Of a DNA stretch of 64,000 bases, positions 36,910 to 46,108 are shown piece after piece. A program made the position numbers and the translations under genes. A model generated the notes under the pieces. It worked only from the letters and a program-made list of their open reading frames with translations, searched no databases and was not told where the DNA came from. This DNA is from Iodidimonas sp. SYSU 1G8 (GTDB lineage Bacteria; Pseudomonadota; Alphaproteobacteria; SMXS01): positions 1,302,001 through 1,366,000 of the forward strand of contig NZ_JBBYXJ010000002.1 of assembly GCF_039655775.1 (NCBI RefSeq). The letters are read 5' to 3'. Each line of letters starts with the position of its first letter. The first letter of the stretch is position 1.

Positions 36910-38388
36910 TTATGCACCGCCGGATCGGGGCGACAAGCGCAATCCCCGAGGCACCACCGCGCGTTCGAGCAGGCTGAACAGGCCTTGCGTCGCGAGCGCC
37001 AGCAGCGCGGCCGGGACGGCTCCTTCCAGTATCAGGCCTGTGTCGTTGAGCCGGATGCCGGTCAGGATCGGCTGGCCATAGCCGCCCGCGCCAATCAGCG
37101 CGCCCAGCGTCGCCGTGCCCACATTGATGACGGCGGCTGTCTTGATGCCGGCGAGGATGGACGGCGCGGCGAGCGGCAACTCGATGCGCCGCAGGATGAC
37201 CGCGCGGGGCAGGCCGAGCGCCGTGGCGGAATCGCGCAGGCCCGGCGCGATCCCGGCCAGCCCGGCATGGGTGTTCCGGACGATGGGCAGCAGGCTGTAG
37301 AGGAAGAGGGCGATCATGGCGGGCGGACCGCCGATGCCGACCAGCGGGATCATGAAGACGAACAGCGCCAGTGACGGGATGGTCTGGGCCATGCCGGTGA
37401 CGCCGAGGATCACGGGGCCGGCGCGCCGCCAGCGATAGGCGGCGATACCCAGCGGTATGGCGACGGCGATGGCGGCGGCCAGCGAGATTCCGACCAGGAC
37501 CAGATGATCGAGGGTCGTGCGCGCAAGACGCTGCCAGAGCGCATCGCGTTCGGTTGGTCCGCTTTCCTTGCCCGACAGGAAGGCGCTCGCGACGGCTTGT
37601 TCGCTTTCGCGCTGCAGCGTCACGCGCGCGTTCATCTCGCGCATGGCCGTGACGTCGATCCTTCCGGCCAGCGATTCCAGCGCGGCGACCGCATCGGCGG
37701 GAAGGTCGAGACGATAGACGATCACCGCGTCGTAATCCGGGAACACACCAAGATCATCCTCAAGCACGGTGAGGTCGTAGGCGGGAATGTTCGCGTCCGT
37801 CGTGTAGACGTCGGTGGCGTCGATCGATCCCGCGCCCAGCGCGCGGTAAGCTAGCTCGTGCTCCATGCCCCGCACGTCGGTATGGCCAAGACCGTAGCGG
37901 TCGCGCAACAGGGGCCAGCCATCCTCGCGGTCGAGAAACTCGTTGCTGAACACCAGGCGCAAATCCGCATGGTCCCGCAGGTCGGACAGCCGCGCGATGG
38001 CGAGGCGCTCCACCTCGCTCCGACGCATGGCGATCGCATAGGTGTTCTCGAAGCCCAGCGATTCCGTGATGCCGACGCCAAGCGGCGCGAGCCCGGTCCT
38101 GAGACCGTCGTCACCAGCCGGAGCCCGGCCTGCGAGAATTTCAGCGGCGAGCGTGCCCGTGTAGTCCACATAGGCGTCGATATCTCCGTTGCGGAGCGCC
38201 TCGAACACGATCCGCGTGCCGCCCAGCCCGGCGCGGTGCTCGGCATCGATCCCGGCCGCGCGCAGCGTCTGCGTAGCGATCTCGCCCAGGATGACGCCCT
38301 CGGTGAACGCCTTGGAGCCGATGGTGACCGCCGATGCGCCCTGGGGCGCCGTCAGGATCAGCAGCACTGCGAGCAGCACGCGGATCAC
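36910..38388 (-). CDS. Fused substrate-binding protein-permease of a quaternary-amine-type ABC transporter
   Basis: A 492-residue fusion. Residues 1-20 are a signal peptide (cut near GASA), about 21-285 form an OpuAC/ProX-type periplasmic binding domain opening TIGSKAFTEGVILGE, and about 290-480 form a BPD permease with several membrane helices and the ATPase-coupling loop SATALGLPRAVILRRIELP. OpuF and EgtU transporters also fuse these parts but with the permease first. Ligands of this family include glycine betaine, choline and ergothioneine; which applies here is not visible. The GTG start overlaps the ATPase stop (GTGA). Confidence 0.88.
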   Translation of the reverse strand: MIRVLLAVLLILTAPQGASAVTIGSKAFTEGVILGEIATQTLRAAGIDAEHRAGLGGTRIVFEALRNGDIDAYVDYTGTLAAEILAGRAPAGDDGLRTGLAPLGVGITESLGFENTYAIAMRRSEVERLAIARLSDLRDHADLRLVFSNEFLDREDGWPLLRDRYGLGHTDVRGMEHELAYRALGAGSIDATDVYTTDANIPAYDLTVLEDDLGVFPDYDAVIVYRLDLPADAVAALESLAGRIDVTAMREMNARVTLQRESEQAVASAFLSGKESGPTERDALWQRLARTTLDHLVLVGISLAAAIAVAIPLGIAAYRWRRAGPVILGVTGMAQTIPSLALFVFMIPLVGIGGPPAMIALFLYSLLPIVRNTHAGLAGIAPGLRDSATALGLPRAVILRRIELPLAAPSILAGIKTAAVINVGTATLGALIGAGGYGQPILTGIRLNDTGLILEGAVPAALLALATQGLFSLLERAVVPRGLRLSPRSGGA

Positions 38389-39116
38389 AGCGGCAGCTCG
38401 CTGCGCTGGGCGCGGATGAACTCGGTCACGAATGGATCGGCCGGGCGCTCCAGCAGGTCCGGCAAGGTGCCGGACTGGACGATCACCCCGGCGCGGAGCA
38501 GCACGATGGTGTCGGCGAAGAAGGCGGCCTCGTTCATGTCATGGGTGACGAGCACGATGGTCTTGCCGAGACGCCGGAAAATGTCGCGCAAGTCGTCCTG
38601 CAACTCACGGCGGATCAGCGGATCGAGCGCGCCAAGCGGTTCGTCGAGCAGCAGCAGGTCGGGATCGAGCGCCAAGGCGCGCATCAGGGCGACCCGTTGC
38701 CGCTGCCCGCCCGACAGTTCGGCGGGAAAGCTGTCCAGCCTGGTTTCGGGAAATCGCGTAAGCGCGCAAAGCCGTGACACTGTCTCGCGCCGCCGGGCGA
38801 CGTCCCAGCCTAGATGTCGCGGCATCAGGCCGATATTGTCGGCGACACTGAGATGCGGGAAGAGACCTCCTTCCTGGATGACGTAGCCCGCACGGCGCCG
38901 TAATTCCCTGACCTGCGGCGACAGCGGCATCCCTTCGAAGAGAAGCTCGCCGGAATCGGGGTTTATCAGGCCGATCATCATGCGCAGCAGGCTGGATTTG
39001 CCGCAGCCGCTGGGGCCGATCAATACGGTGGTCTGTCCCTCGGGCACGGCGAAATCCACCGGGCCGATAACCGTCTCTCCGGCAAATCTCTTGGTGACCC
39101 GGTGCAATTCGAGCAT
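38385..39116 (-). CDS. ABC transporter ATP-binding protein (quaternary-amine type)
   Basis: A 243-residue ABC ATPase that powers the fused permease encoded next. Walker A GPSGCGKSSLLRM, signature LSGGQRQRVAL, Walker B LLLLDEPLGALD and the H-loop VTHD are all intact. It lacks the CBS domains found on OpuCA-type ATPases, so osmotic gating by CBS is not expected. First gene of the two-gene unit. Confidence 0.93.
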   Translation of the reverse strand: MLELHRVTKRFAGETVIGPVDFAVPEGQTTVLIGPSGCGKSSLLRMMIGLINPDSGELLFEGMPLSPQVRELRRRAGYVIQEGGLFPHLSVADNIGLMPRHLGWDVARRRETVSRLCALTRFPETRLDSFPAELSGGQRQRVALMRALALDPDLLLLDEPLGALDPLIRRELQDDLRDIFRRLGKTIVLVTHDMNEAAFFADTIVLLRAGVIVQSGTLPDLLERPADPFVTEFIRAQRSELPL

Positions 39117-39167
39117 GCGGAGAAGTCTAGGCCAAGCGATGACCGCGGGCCACGGCGAATGACCGCT

Positions 39168-41414
39168 TCAGCTCTTATCCATCGCCGCGGCTTCGTCGAG
39201 CACCTCGCGCACCTTGTGCCCCAATTCCTCCCGCCGATAGGGCTTGGCCAGGAGATGAACGCCGGGATCGAGCCGCCCGTGATGGATGATGGCGTTCTCG
39301 GTATAGCCCGAGGTAAAAAGCACCGGCAGGTTGGGGCGTAACATTCTGGCCTGGGCGGCAAGCTGCCGTCCGTTCAGCCCCCGCGGCATGACCACATCGG
39401 TGAACAGCAGGTCAAAATCCGCCATCTCCTGCAGTGCTTCCAGTGCGTCCGGTCCATTGGCCACGGCGACGACCCGATAACCGAACGTCTTCAGCTGGTC
39501 GCTGACGTGATCACGGACCAGATCGTCGTCCTCGACGAGCAGTATGCATTCCGTCCCCCCTCTCGCCAGAGCGCCCGTCGGCGCGCGGACCTCCGGTTGC
39601 GGCTGGAGGGTTCGCGGCAGGTAGAGCTTGGCAACCGTGCCCTGACCAAGTTCAGAGTAAATCTTGATATGCCCGCCGGACTGTTTGGCGAAGCCATAAA
39701 CCATGCTCAGCCCAAGTCCGCTGCCCTTGCCGACGTCCTTGGTGGTGAAAAATGGCTCGAAGGCGCGGGCCATGACCTCCGGGGTCATGCCGGCGCCCGT
39801 GTCGGCGACGGCGATCATGACATATTGGCCAGCCACTACCTCGTCGTGCAGTGCAGCGTACGCGCGGTCGAGATGGGTATTGGCCGTCTCGATGGTCAGT
39901 CGTCCACCCTGGGGCATGGCGTCGCGGGCATTGAGGCAAAGGTTCAGCAGGGCCGCTTCGAGCTGGGCTGGATCCACCAGCGCACGCCATAGGCCACCGC
40001 CACGGACGGTTTCGATCTCGATGTGCTCTCCCAGGGTCCGGCGCAGCAGGGGATCCATGCCTCCAATGAGCGTGTTCACCTCGGTGACCTTGGGCTCGAG
40101 GGCCTGGCGCCTGGCGAAAGCGAGCAGGCGATTGTTGAGCGCGGCACCCCGTTCGGCGGCGTGCTGGATCGATAGCGCCAGACCGCGAAGGTCGGCTGCG
40201 GTGTCCAGCTCCTCCGCAAGAAACTCGGCATTGCCTAGGATGACGGTCAGCAGATTATTGAAGTCATGCGCCACGCCTCCGGTGAGTTGACCCAAGGCTT
40301 CCAGCCTCTGGGCCTGACGCAGTCTTATCTCGGCATCCACCTGGTTGGTGACGTCACGGGCCACGTTGAAGAAGAGCTGGTCTTCTTCCGACCAGGTGGA
40401 TGACCATTCTACGTGAACGGCGCTTCCATCCTTGCGCAGTATCCTGTTGCGGAAGCCCATCGACGGCCGGCCCGAGACGATCAGTGCGGTTTCCGCTCGG
40501 GTGGCGACCAGGTCATCGGGATGGACGAGGTCCCTGAAAGTGCGTCCGACCAGTTCATCCTGCCTGTACCCCCATGCCGCCAGGGAGCGAGCGTTGATCT
40601 CGACCATGACGCCCTTGGTGTCGATGGCGCAGATCACGTCCATGGTGTTGTTCAGAAACCGCTGGAGGCGCGCGACAGCCAGCTCCAACGCCTGCTGCTT
40701 CTGCGCCAGCTGGTCATCCTGCTCGACACGGGCCGTGATATCATTGAAATACACGGAGAGCCCGGTGCTGTGGGGGAAGGTCCGGATCTCGAACCAGCGT
40801 GCCATGGGCGGATAATGGAATGGAAAGCGAACGGACTCTCCGGACGTGCGGGAGTACCTGTAGCGCTCCTCCAGAGTGGTGCCGGCCGTCTCCGGAAATG
40901 CTTCCCAGATGGTGCGGCCGATCATATCCGCGCTACTCCGTTCCAGCATCCTTTCCGTAGAACTGTTCACGTAGGTGAATCGCCACTGGTCATCGACGGC
41001 GTAGAAGCCGTCCGAAATACTGTTCAGGATCCTGTCGTTTTCGCGGATCAGCCGTTCTTGGGCTTCGCGGCTTTCGTTGATGTCGATCGCGGAGCCAAAC
41101 CAGTGATCGATACGGCCGTCGGCGTCGGTCACCGGCAGGATGCGCGTCCGAAACCAGCGATAGACATCGTCGGAACGTCGGATGCGAGCCTCGGTCTCAA
41201 AAGAGGATGAGGTTTTCAGGGCCTGCCGCCACCCGTCAACCATCGCCTGACGGTCGCTCGGATGGACGACGTGGGACAATGCGGCGGGTACCGACAGCGC
41301 GACCCCTGTATAGCGGCTCACCTGATCGTTCAGGAAGTCCACGACACCGTCCCGATCGGCTGTCCACGCAAGATCGGGCATCGCGTTGGCCAGACGTTGC
41401 GATCCCGCTTTCAT
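39168..41414 (-). CDS. Hybrid histidine kinase with three PAS domains
   Basis: A soluble hybrid kinase of about 748 residues. Three PAS/PAC modules (about 5-115, 125-235 and 250-365) precede HisKA with His383 in GGVAHDFNNLLTVILGNAE, HATPase with NLCLNARDAM and GSGLGLSMVYG, and a receiver domain (about 625-740) with LLFTDVVMP. There is no membrane segment. The HisKA and receiver type resembles the FixL/LOV-HK-like group. The start is the ATG at 41414 with weak GAGCG before it; an in-frame TTG at 41423 is possible. No DNA-binding partner is adjacent. Confidence 0.87.
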   Translation of the reverse strand: MKAGSQRLANAMPDLAWTADRDGVVDFLNDQVSRYTGVALSVPAALSHVVHPSDRQAMVDGWRQALKTSSSFETEARIRRSDDVYRWFRTRILPVTDADGRIDHWFGSAIDINESREAQERLIRENDRILNSISDGFYAVDDQWRFTYVNSSTERMLERSSADMIGRTIWEAFPETAGTTLEERYRYSRTSGESVRFPFHYPPMARWFEIRTFPHSTGLSVYFNDITARVEQDDQLAQKQQALELAVARLQRFLNNTMDVICAIDTKGVMVEINARSLAAWGYRQDELVGRTFRDLVHPDDLVATRAETALIVSGRPSMGFRNRILRKDGSAVHVEWSSTWSEEDQLFFNVARDVTNQVDAEIRLRQAQRLEALGQLTGGVAHDFNNLLTVILGNAEFLAEELDTAADLRGLALSIQHAAERGAALNNRLLAFARRQALEPKVTEVNTLIGGMDPLLRRTLGEHIEIETVRGGGLWRALVDPAQLEAALLNLCLNARDAMPQGGRLTIETANTHLDRAYAALHDEVVAGQYVMIAVADTGAGMTPEVMARAFEPFFTTKDVGKGSGLGLSMVYGFAKQSGGHIKIYSELGQGTVAKLYLPRTLQPQPEVRAPTGALARGGTECILLVEDDDLVRDHVSDQLKTFGYRVVAVANGPDALEALQEMADFDLLFTDVVMPRGLNGRQLAAQARMLRPNLPVLFTSGYTENAIIHHGRLDPGVHLLAKPYRREELGHKVREVLDEAAAMDKS

Positions 41415-41654
41415 GTCGCTCAAAATCGATCATCCCCAAGCAATTGATTTCAATATGAACGCACCATGCTTACTTGGGCAATAGTCTTGTTGGAACTGAT
41501 AAACATTGCAAATGCAAGCATATTTTCCGACGCAGGCAATCTGTGAAGGCCGAAAAGATCCGGCTATTCTTGCGCTTCAGAAGCCTGCTCCAGGGGACGC
41601 CGACGCCGTATCCGGAAATATATAAGTATTCACTTGGTTATTTGCTGCGAGTGC
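41415..41654. other. AT-richer non-coding gap
   Basis: This 240-bp gap between the histidine kinase and the upstream hydrolase is markedly AT-richer than the flanking DNA. It contains short inverted elements such as TTGCA-AA-TGCAA near 41507-41518 and probably holds the kinase promoter, but no confident hexamer pair, terminator or small gene is seen. Confidence 0.4.
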
Positions 41655-42608
41655 CTATCCGCGGGCGAACCGGTCGATAAACCGGTTGACGTCCTCGGCG
41701 ATGCCGGCGCGCCAGCGAAACATGTGCGCCAGCGCCAGTACCGTGCCGGCATGGCTGATGTTGGGATAGGTCTTGTATTCGGCGTGCACGCCAAGCTCCG
41801 TCAGCCGGTCGCGCAAACTCTCGGAATTGATCGGCCACACGATGGGATCGTCCTGCCCGCTCAGCAACAGGGTCGGAGGTGCTTCCGCGTGCGCGTAAGT
41901 GATCGGCTGACTGAGGTCGGAATCGATGTGATTGCGGAAAATAGCGCCCAGTTCCGCGTCCTTCTTCAGCATGGGCAGGAAATCATACGGGCCGGAGAGG
42001 CCGATGAAGCCTTTCAGCTTACGGGCGTCATAGCCGCGCTGGTCGAGATATTCCAGGTTGAACGCCAGTTTCGCCGCCATGAAGGCACCGGCGGAATGGC
42101 CCATGACGAAGATTCGATCGGGATCGCCGCGATAGCCGTGAACATGCGCCGCAGCCCAGGCGACGACGGCGGCCGCGTCATGCATGAAGGTGGGGAAACG
42201 GACTTCGGGATAGAGCCGGTAGTCGGCGACCACGACCACATAACCCATGGATGCCAGTCCCTGACCGGCGAACAGATAGTCTTCCCGGTGCCCAAACGTC
42301 CATTTGCCGCCATAAAAGAACACGACCACAGGCAGAGGGCCTGGAATGTCCGAGGGGCGGTAGACATCCAGCCGCTTCCGCTTGTGCTGGCCATAGACGA
42401 TGTTGCGGGTGATGGCGATGCGGTTGGTGGGGACCGAGGCATTGAGCACGTTCAGCGGCGTGCAGACGAGCAGCTGCCGGCGCAAATAGCGCAGGCTATC
42501 CTTCAGCGAGATCGATGATTGCGCGCCCTTCTGCAATCCTGTGCCAGCCCTAACGGCCAGCCGCCATGAATATGGAAGGCGCCGGCCTTTGCGCCCTTGC
42601 CCGGGCAT
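41655..42608 (-). CDS. Alpha/beta hydrolase (BD-FAE/HSL-like)
   Basis: A 317-residue alpha/beta-hydrolase. The nucleophile Ser172 is in the elbow MGHSAGAFMA, the oxyanion-loop region reads VVVFFYGGKWTFG (HG replaced by YGG), and the likely acid and histidine are in SGQDDPIVWP and ISHAGTVLA. This resembles the BD-FAE/hormone-sensitive-lipase group acting on small esters. The N-terminal 60 residues are basic without a clear signal. A GAGG lies very close to the ATG. Substrate unknown. Confidence 0.85.
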   Translation of the reverse strand: MPGQGRKGRRLPYSWRLAVRAGTGLQKGAQSSISLKDSLRYLRRQLLVCTPLNVLNASVPTNRIAITRNIVYGQHKRKRLDVYRPSDIPGPLPVVVFFYGGKWTFGHREDYLFAGQGLASMGYVVVVADYRLYPEVRFPTFMHDAAAVVAWAAAHVHGYRGDPDRIFVMGHSAGAFMAAKLAFNLEYLDQRGYDARKLKGFIGLSGPYDFLPMLKKDAELGAIFRNHIDSDLSQPITYAHAEAPPTLLLSGQDDPIVWPINSESLRDRLTELGVHAEYKTYPNISHAGTVLALAHMFRWRAGIAEDVNRFIDRFARG

Positions 42609-42798
42609 AACCTCAAGTTCGCACAGCGATTTCGGCCGGGTGATTGGCCTCGCACCCCTGCGCTCTTCAGATATGAGGCATCTTCCGCGTTAATGAAAGG
42701 TCTTTGGGTTCTTTCAGTGAATTTGATCGGGAAAAGTCATATTTGACCGAGCTCCCTTCGCACCCCATCATCATGACCGGGGAGAAAAGGGGATTTCG

Positions 42799-44760
42799 AT
42801 GGCGCTCGATCATGTGTTCAGCCCGCTGGTCATCAACGGGCTGGAAATCAGGAACCGCGTGCTGCGCACGGCGCATGGCACCAATCTGGGCGCCGATCTG
42901 TCCGATGACCTGATCGCCTATCACGAGGCGCGGGCGCGCGGCGGCGTGGGCCTGTCGCTGATCGAGGCGTCCAGCGTGCACAGGACCGGTCCCATGACCA
43001 TGCACGCCTGGAGCGATGACATCATTCCCCGGTACCGGAAACTGATGCAGGCGGTGCGGCCGCACGGTATGCGCATGTTCTCGCAGATCAACCACATGGG
43101 CTATCTGCAGGGGTCGCCCTGGGCACAGCCATGGTCGGCGTCGGAAATCCTGGTCAATCCGCTGACCGGCCTGACGTCCCACGCCATGACGAAAGAGGAG
43201 ATCGCCGAGGTCGTCGACGCTTTCGCGCAGGCGGCGCGCAGGGCGGTGGAAGGCGATCTCGACGGGGTCGAGTTGCATGCCGCCCACAACTTCATTTTCC
43301 AGCAATTCATCTCCGAACAGTTCAATCATCGCACCGACGAATATGGCGGCAGCTTCGAGAACCGAATGCGGCTGTTGCTTGAGACACTGCGGGCTGTGCG
43401 GGCGATGGTCGGCCCGGACTATCCGTTCGGGCTGCGGGTCGGGCCTAACAACGCGCCGGGCGCGCTCAATGTGGCGGAGCATCAGCAGATCGTCGCGCGG
43501 GTGTTGCAGGAAGACCTGATCGATTTTCTCGACGTGTCCCATGGAGCATCGGGCGCCGCCAGCGCCAAGATCATCGGCGCCATGCACGAGGAGACGGGGT
43601 ACGAGCTGCATATGAGCGTGCCCGTGACCGAGCTCGCCAAGGGACGCATCCCGCGTTTCGTCACCGGCCGTTTCCGCACTCTGCAGGATGTGGACGAGGC
43701 CATCGCGCGCGGTGACGCCGACATGGTCGGCATGACCCGGGCTCACATCGCGGATCCGGACATCGTGCGCAAGACGCTGGCGGGGCGCGGCCACGAGATC
43801 AGGCCGTGCATCGGCTGCAATCAGGGCTGCCTCGGCGGGCTCATGCAGGGCCGCATAGCCTGCACGGTCAATGTGGTGGCGGGCCGCGAACTCACCCTCG
43901 GCGAGGCACTGTCGCCGGCCGCGCCAGTGAAGGACGTGCTGGTCGTCGGCGGCGGACCAGCGGGCATGGAAGCCGCCCGTGTCGCGGCCTTGCGGGGTCA
44001 CAAGGTGACCCTGGTCGACGCCGGCTCGCGGCTTGGCGGCACCGTTCAGGTGGCGCGGCTCGCGCCCAAGCATTCGGGCATCGGCGATCTGGCCGACTGG
44101 CTGGAGGAGGAGATGGACCGGCGCGGCGTCGAGGTGCGGCTCGACACCTGGGCGAGCGCAGAGCTCATCGCATCGCGCCGCCCGGATGTGGTGATCCTGG
44201 CGACGGGAGCGTCGCCGCGCATGGATGCCCGGCAGACGCCGGTGCCCGAGGTCGAAGTGGGCGGCGTATCACAGGATCATGTGGTTTCCACGGCCCAGTT
44301 ACTGACCGGCCGGCACAATCAGGTCGGCGGCACCGCGCTGGTGCTGGACGATGTGGGCGGCTACGAAGCCATCGGCGCCGCCGAGTTCCTGGTCGAGAAG
44401 GGCGCCAGCGTCACCTTTGTCACCACGAAGGAGATGTTCGCGCCGCGCATGATCGTACCGGGCGTCGCCGCGCCCGCGCTCGAGCGTCTGACCAAGGACG
44501 GGCGCTTCAGGCTGATCACGAGAGCCTATCTGAAGGAGATCGGCGTGGACGAGGCCGTCGTGGGTTCACTGGAAGGCTGGCCGGATATGAGCGTGCCGGC
44601 CGAAACCGTGGTTCTCGTGACGCCGAACCGTCGCAATGATTCCCTTGCCGCCGAGATCGAAGCGCTTGGCATTCCGGTCCATGTGGTCGGCGACGCGCTG
44701 TCGCAGGAATTCCTGCCGCACGCCATGCGCACGGCCAATCTGGCTGCCCGGTCGCTCTAG
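42799..44760 (+). CDS. Old-Yellow-Enzyme/2,4-dienoyl-CoA reductase family flavoprotein
   Basis: A 653-residue iron-sulfur flavoprotein. An FMN TIM barrel (about 1-330) carries the family blocks LHAAHNFIFQQFISEQFN and TDEYGGSFENRMR; cysteines 337, 340 and 344 plus one further downstream (CIGCNQGC) bind a 4Fe-4S cluster; the C-terminal part has an NAD(P)/FAD-binding VLVVGGGPAGMEAARVA. The family includes dienoyl-CoA reductases, trimethylamine dehydrogenase and bile-acid reductases. GGGG precedes the ATG at six bases. It converges with the MFS gene one base away. Confidence 0.92.
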   Translation: MALDHVFSPLVINGLEIRNRVLRTAHGTNLGADLSDDLIAYHEARARGGVGLSLIEASSVHRTGPMTMHAWSDDIIPRYRKLMQAVRPHGMRMFSQINHMGYLQGSPWAQPWSASEILVNPLTGLTSHAMTKEEIAEVVDAFAQAARRAVEGDLDGVELHAAHNFIFQQFISEQFNHRTDEYGGSFENRMRLLLETLRAVRAMVGPDYPFGLRVGPNNAPGALNVAEHQQIVARVLQEDLIDFLDVSHGASGAASAKIIGAMHEETGYELHMSVPVTELAKGRIPRFVTGRFRTLQDVDEAIARGDADMVGMTRAHIADPDIVRKTLAGRGHEIRPCIGCNQGCLGGLMQGRIACTVNVVAGRELTLGEALSPAAPVKDVLVVGGGPAGMEAARVAALRGHKVTLVDAGSRLGGTVQVARLAPKHSGIGDLADWLEEEMDRRGVEVRLDTWASAELIASRRPDVVILATGASPRMDARQTPVPEVEVGGVSQDHVVSTAQLLTGRHNQVGGTALVLDDVGGYEAIGAAEFLVEKGASVTFVTTKEMFAPRMIVPGVAAPALERLTKDGRFRLITRAYLKEIGVDEAVVGSLEGWPDMSVPAETVVLVTPNRRNDSLAAEIEALGIPVHVVGDALSQEFLPHAMRTANLAARSL

Positions 44761-44761
44761 A

Positions 44762-46108
44762 TTATTCAGGCAACTCGCGGCGGGCACGCTCGTAGAAAGG
44801 GCGTCCGATCAGGGCGAGGACGAGCGCCAGGATCAGCAGGGTGGGCAGGATGATCAGCAGCGACTGGCGCAGGCCGCCGTCGACGAAGAGATAATCCGTC
44901 CCCAGCGCGATCAGCAGCGGCCCGAAGGCGACCCCGAACAGGCCGTTCACCAGATAGAGAACGGCGGTCATCTGACCGCGATACTGGTTCGGCACGATGG
45001 CCTGCAGCGCGCTCGGAATGCTCGCCACTATCAGCGGCATGATGAACATCAGGGCGGCGAGACAGGCGAAACTGAGCAGTGGAGATCCCGCCATCGGCCA
45101 CAGGATCTGGACGGGAAGACAGATCAGGATGCCAACGCACATGACGTTCATGCGCCCGCCGCGCATGCGCCGGGTCGCGAAAAAGTCGCTGAGATAGCCG
45201 CCGAGCATCCCGCCGGGCAATCCCGCGATGATGTTGATGAGACCCAGCGTGGTGCCGATGGTGGCGACCGTGTAGCCGAAATAGCGGACATAGAGCGCCG
45301 TCATCCAGGCGACGATGGCGTAGGACACCAGCGCGACCAGCCCGGCGCCGATGATGAAGCAGACCAGGACCACGCGATGGCGGGCGGCGTAGGACCAGAT
45401 GGTCATGCCCGAGGACGGGGTTTCCGCGGCGCTGGGTGCCGGCGCGGTGTCACGTCGCGGCGGCTCGCCGATGAACAGCAACATGACGGCGATCAGAAAG
45501 CCGGGCAGGGCGGCCGCGAAGAAGGTGAGCTGCCAGCCATAGGTCGCGCCCAGCAACGGCAGGTCAACCTGCTCGGCGCCGGGGACGAGGCGCGCCATGC
45601 CGGCGCCGATCAGATATGAGCATCCCGAGCCCAGGGTGATCGACATGACGATGCAGGCCATGGCCCGTCCTCGCAGCCGGGGCGGGAAATAGTCCGCGAT
45701 CATGGAGAAAGCGGCGGGCGCAAGGCACGCCTCGCCGATACCGACGCCGGCCCGGGCCGCCGCCAGGGTCCAGAAATCTGTGGCCAGGCCACAGGCAATG
45801 GTCATCAGGCTCCAGGCGATGACGCCGGCGATGACGATGTTGCGCCGGTTCCTGCGGTCCACCAGCCGGCCTATGGGCAGGCCAAACAGGGCATAGAACA
45901 CCACGAAGGCCATGCCTTGCAGCAGGCTGATCTGGGTGTCCGTGATCTCCAGCGTCTGCTTGACCGGCTCGCTGAGAATATACAGAAGGTGGCGGTCAAC
46001 GAACGCGAACACGGTGGCGATCGCCAGGACGCCGACGGCCTGCCAACCTTGCGACAGGCGAGGATAGGGCTGGTCGTCGACGGAAGGCTGGGTGCCGGAG
46101 TGGGTCAT
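44762..46108 (-). CDS. MFS transporter (spinster-like)
   Basis: A 448-residue major-facilitator protein with about 12 membrane helices. The cytoplasmic A-motif-like loop is GLPIGRLVDRRNRRNIV, and the region AGVGIGEACLAPAAFSMIADYFPP is typical of the spinster/hexuronate-like MFS group often found with aromatic or lipid catabolic genes. Its ATG overlaps the upstream acyl-CoA ligase stop (ATGA), so it probably imports the acid that the ligase activates. Substrate not evident. Confidence 0.88.
   Translation of the reverse strand: MTHSGTQPSVDDQPYPRLSQGWQAVGVLAIATVFAFVDRHLLYILSEPVKQTLEITDTQISLLQGMAFVVFYALFGLPIGRLVDRRNRRNIVIAGVIAWSLMTIACGLATDFWTLAAARAGVGIGEACLAPAAFSMIADYFPPRLRGRAMACIVMSITLGSGCSYLIGAGMARLVPGAEQVDLPLLGATYGWQLTFFAAALPGFLIAVMLLFIGEPPRRDTAPAPSAAETPSSGMTIWSYAARHRVVLVCFIIGAGLVALVSYAIVAWMTALYVRYFGYTVATIGTTLGLINIIAGLPGGMLGGYLSDFFATRRMRGGRMNVMCVGILICLPVQILWPMAGSPLLSFACLAALMFIMPLIVASIPSALQAIVPNQYRGQMTAVLYLVNGLFGVAFGPLLIALGTDYLFVDGGLRQSLLIILPTLLILALVLALIGRPFYERARRELPE

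Noticed and set aside
41474-41680. Possible small plus-strand gene in the AT-rich gap
   Set aside because: Starts at a non-ATG codon without a ribosome-binding site, runs into the end of the hydrolase gene and has no domain-like sequence.
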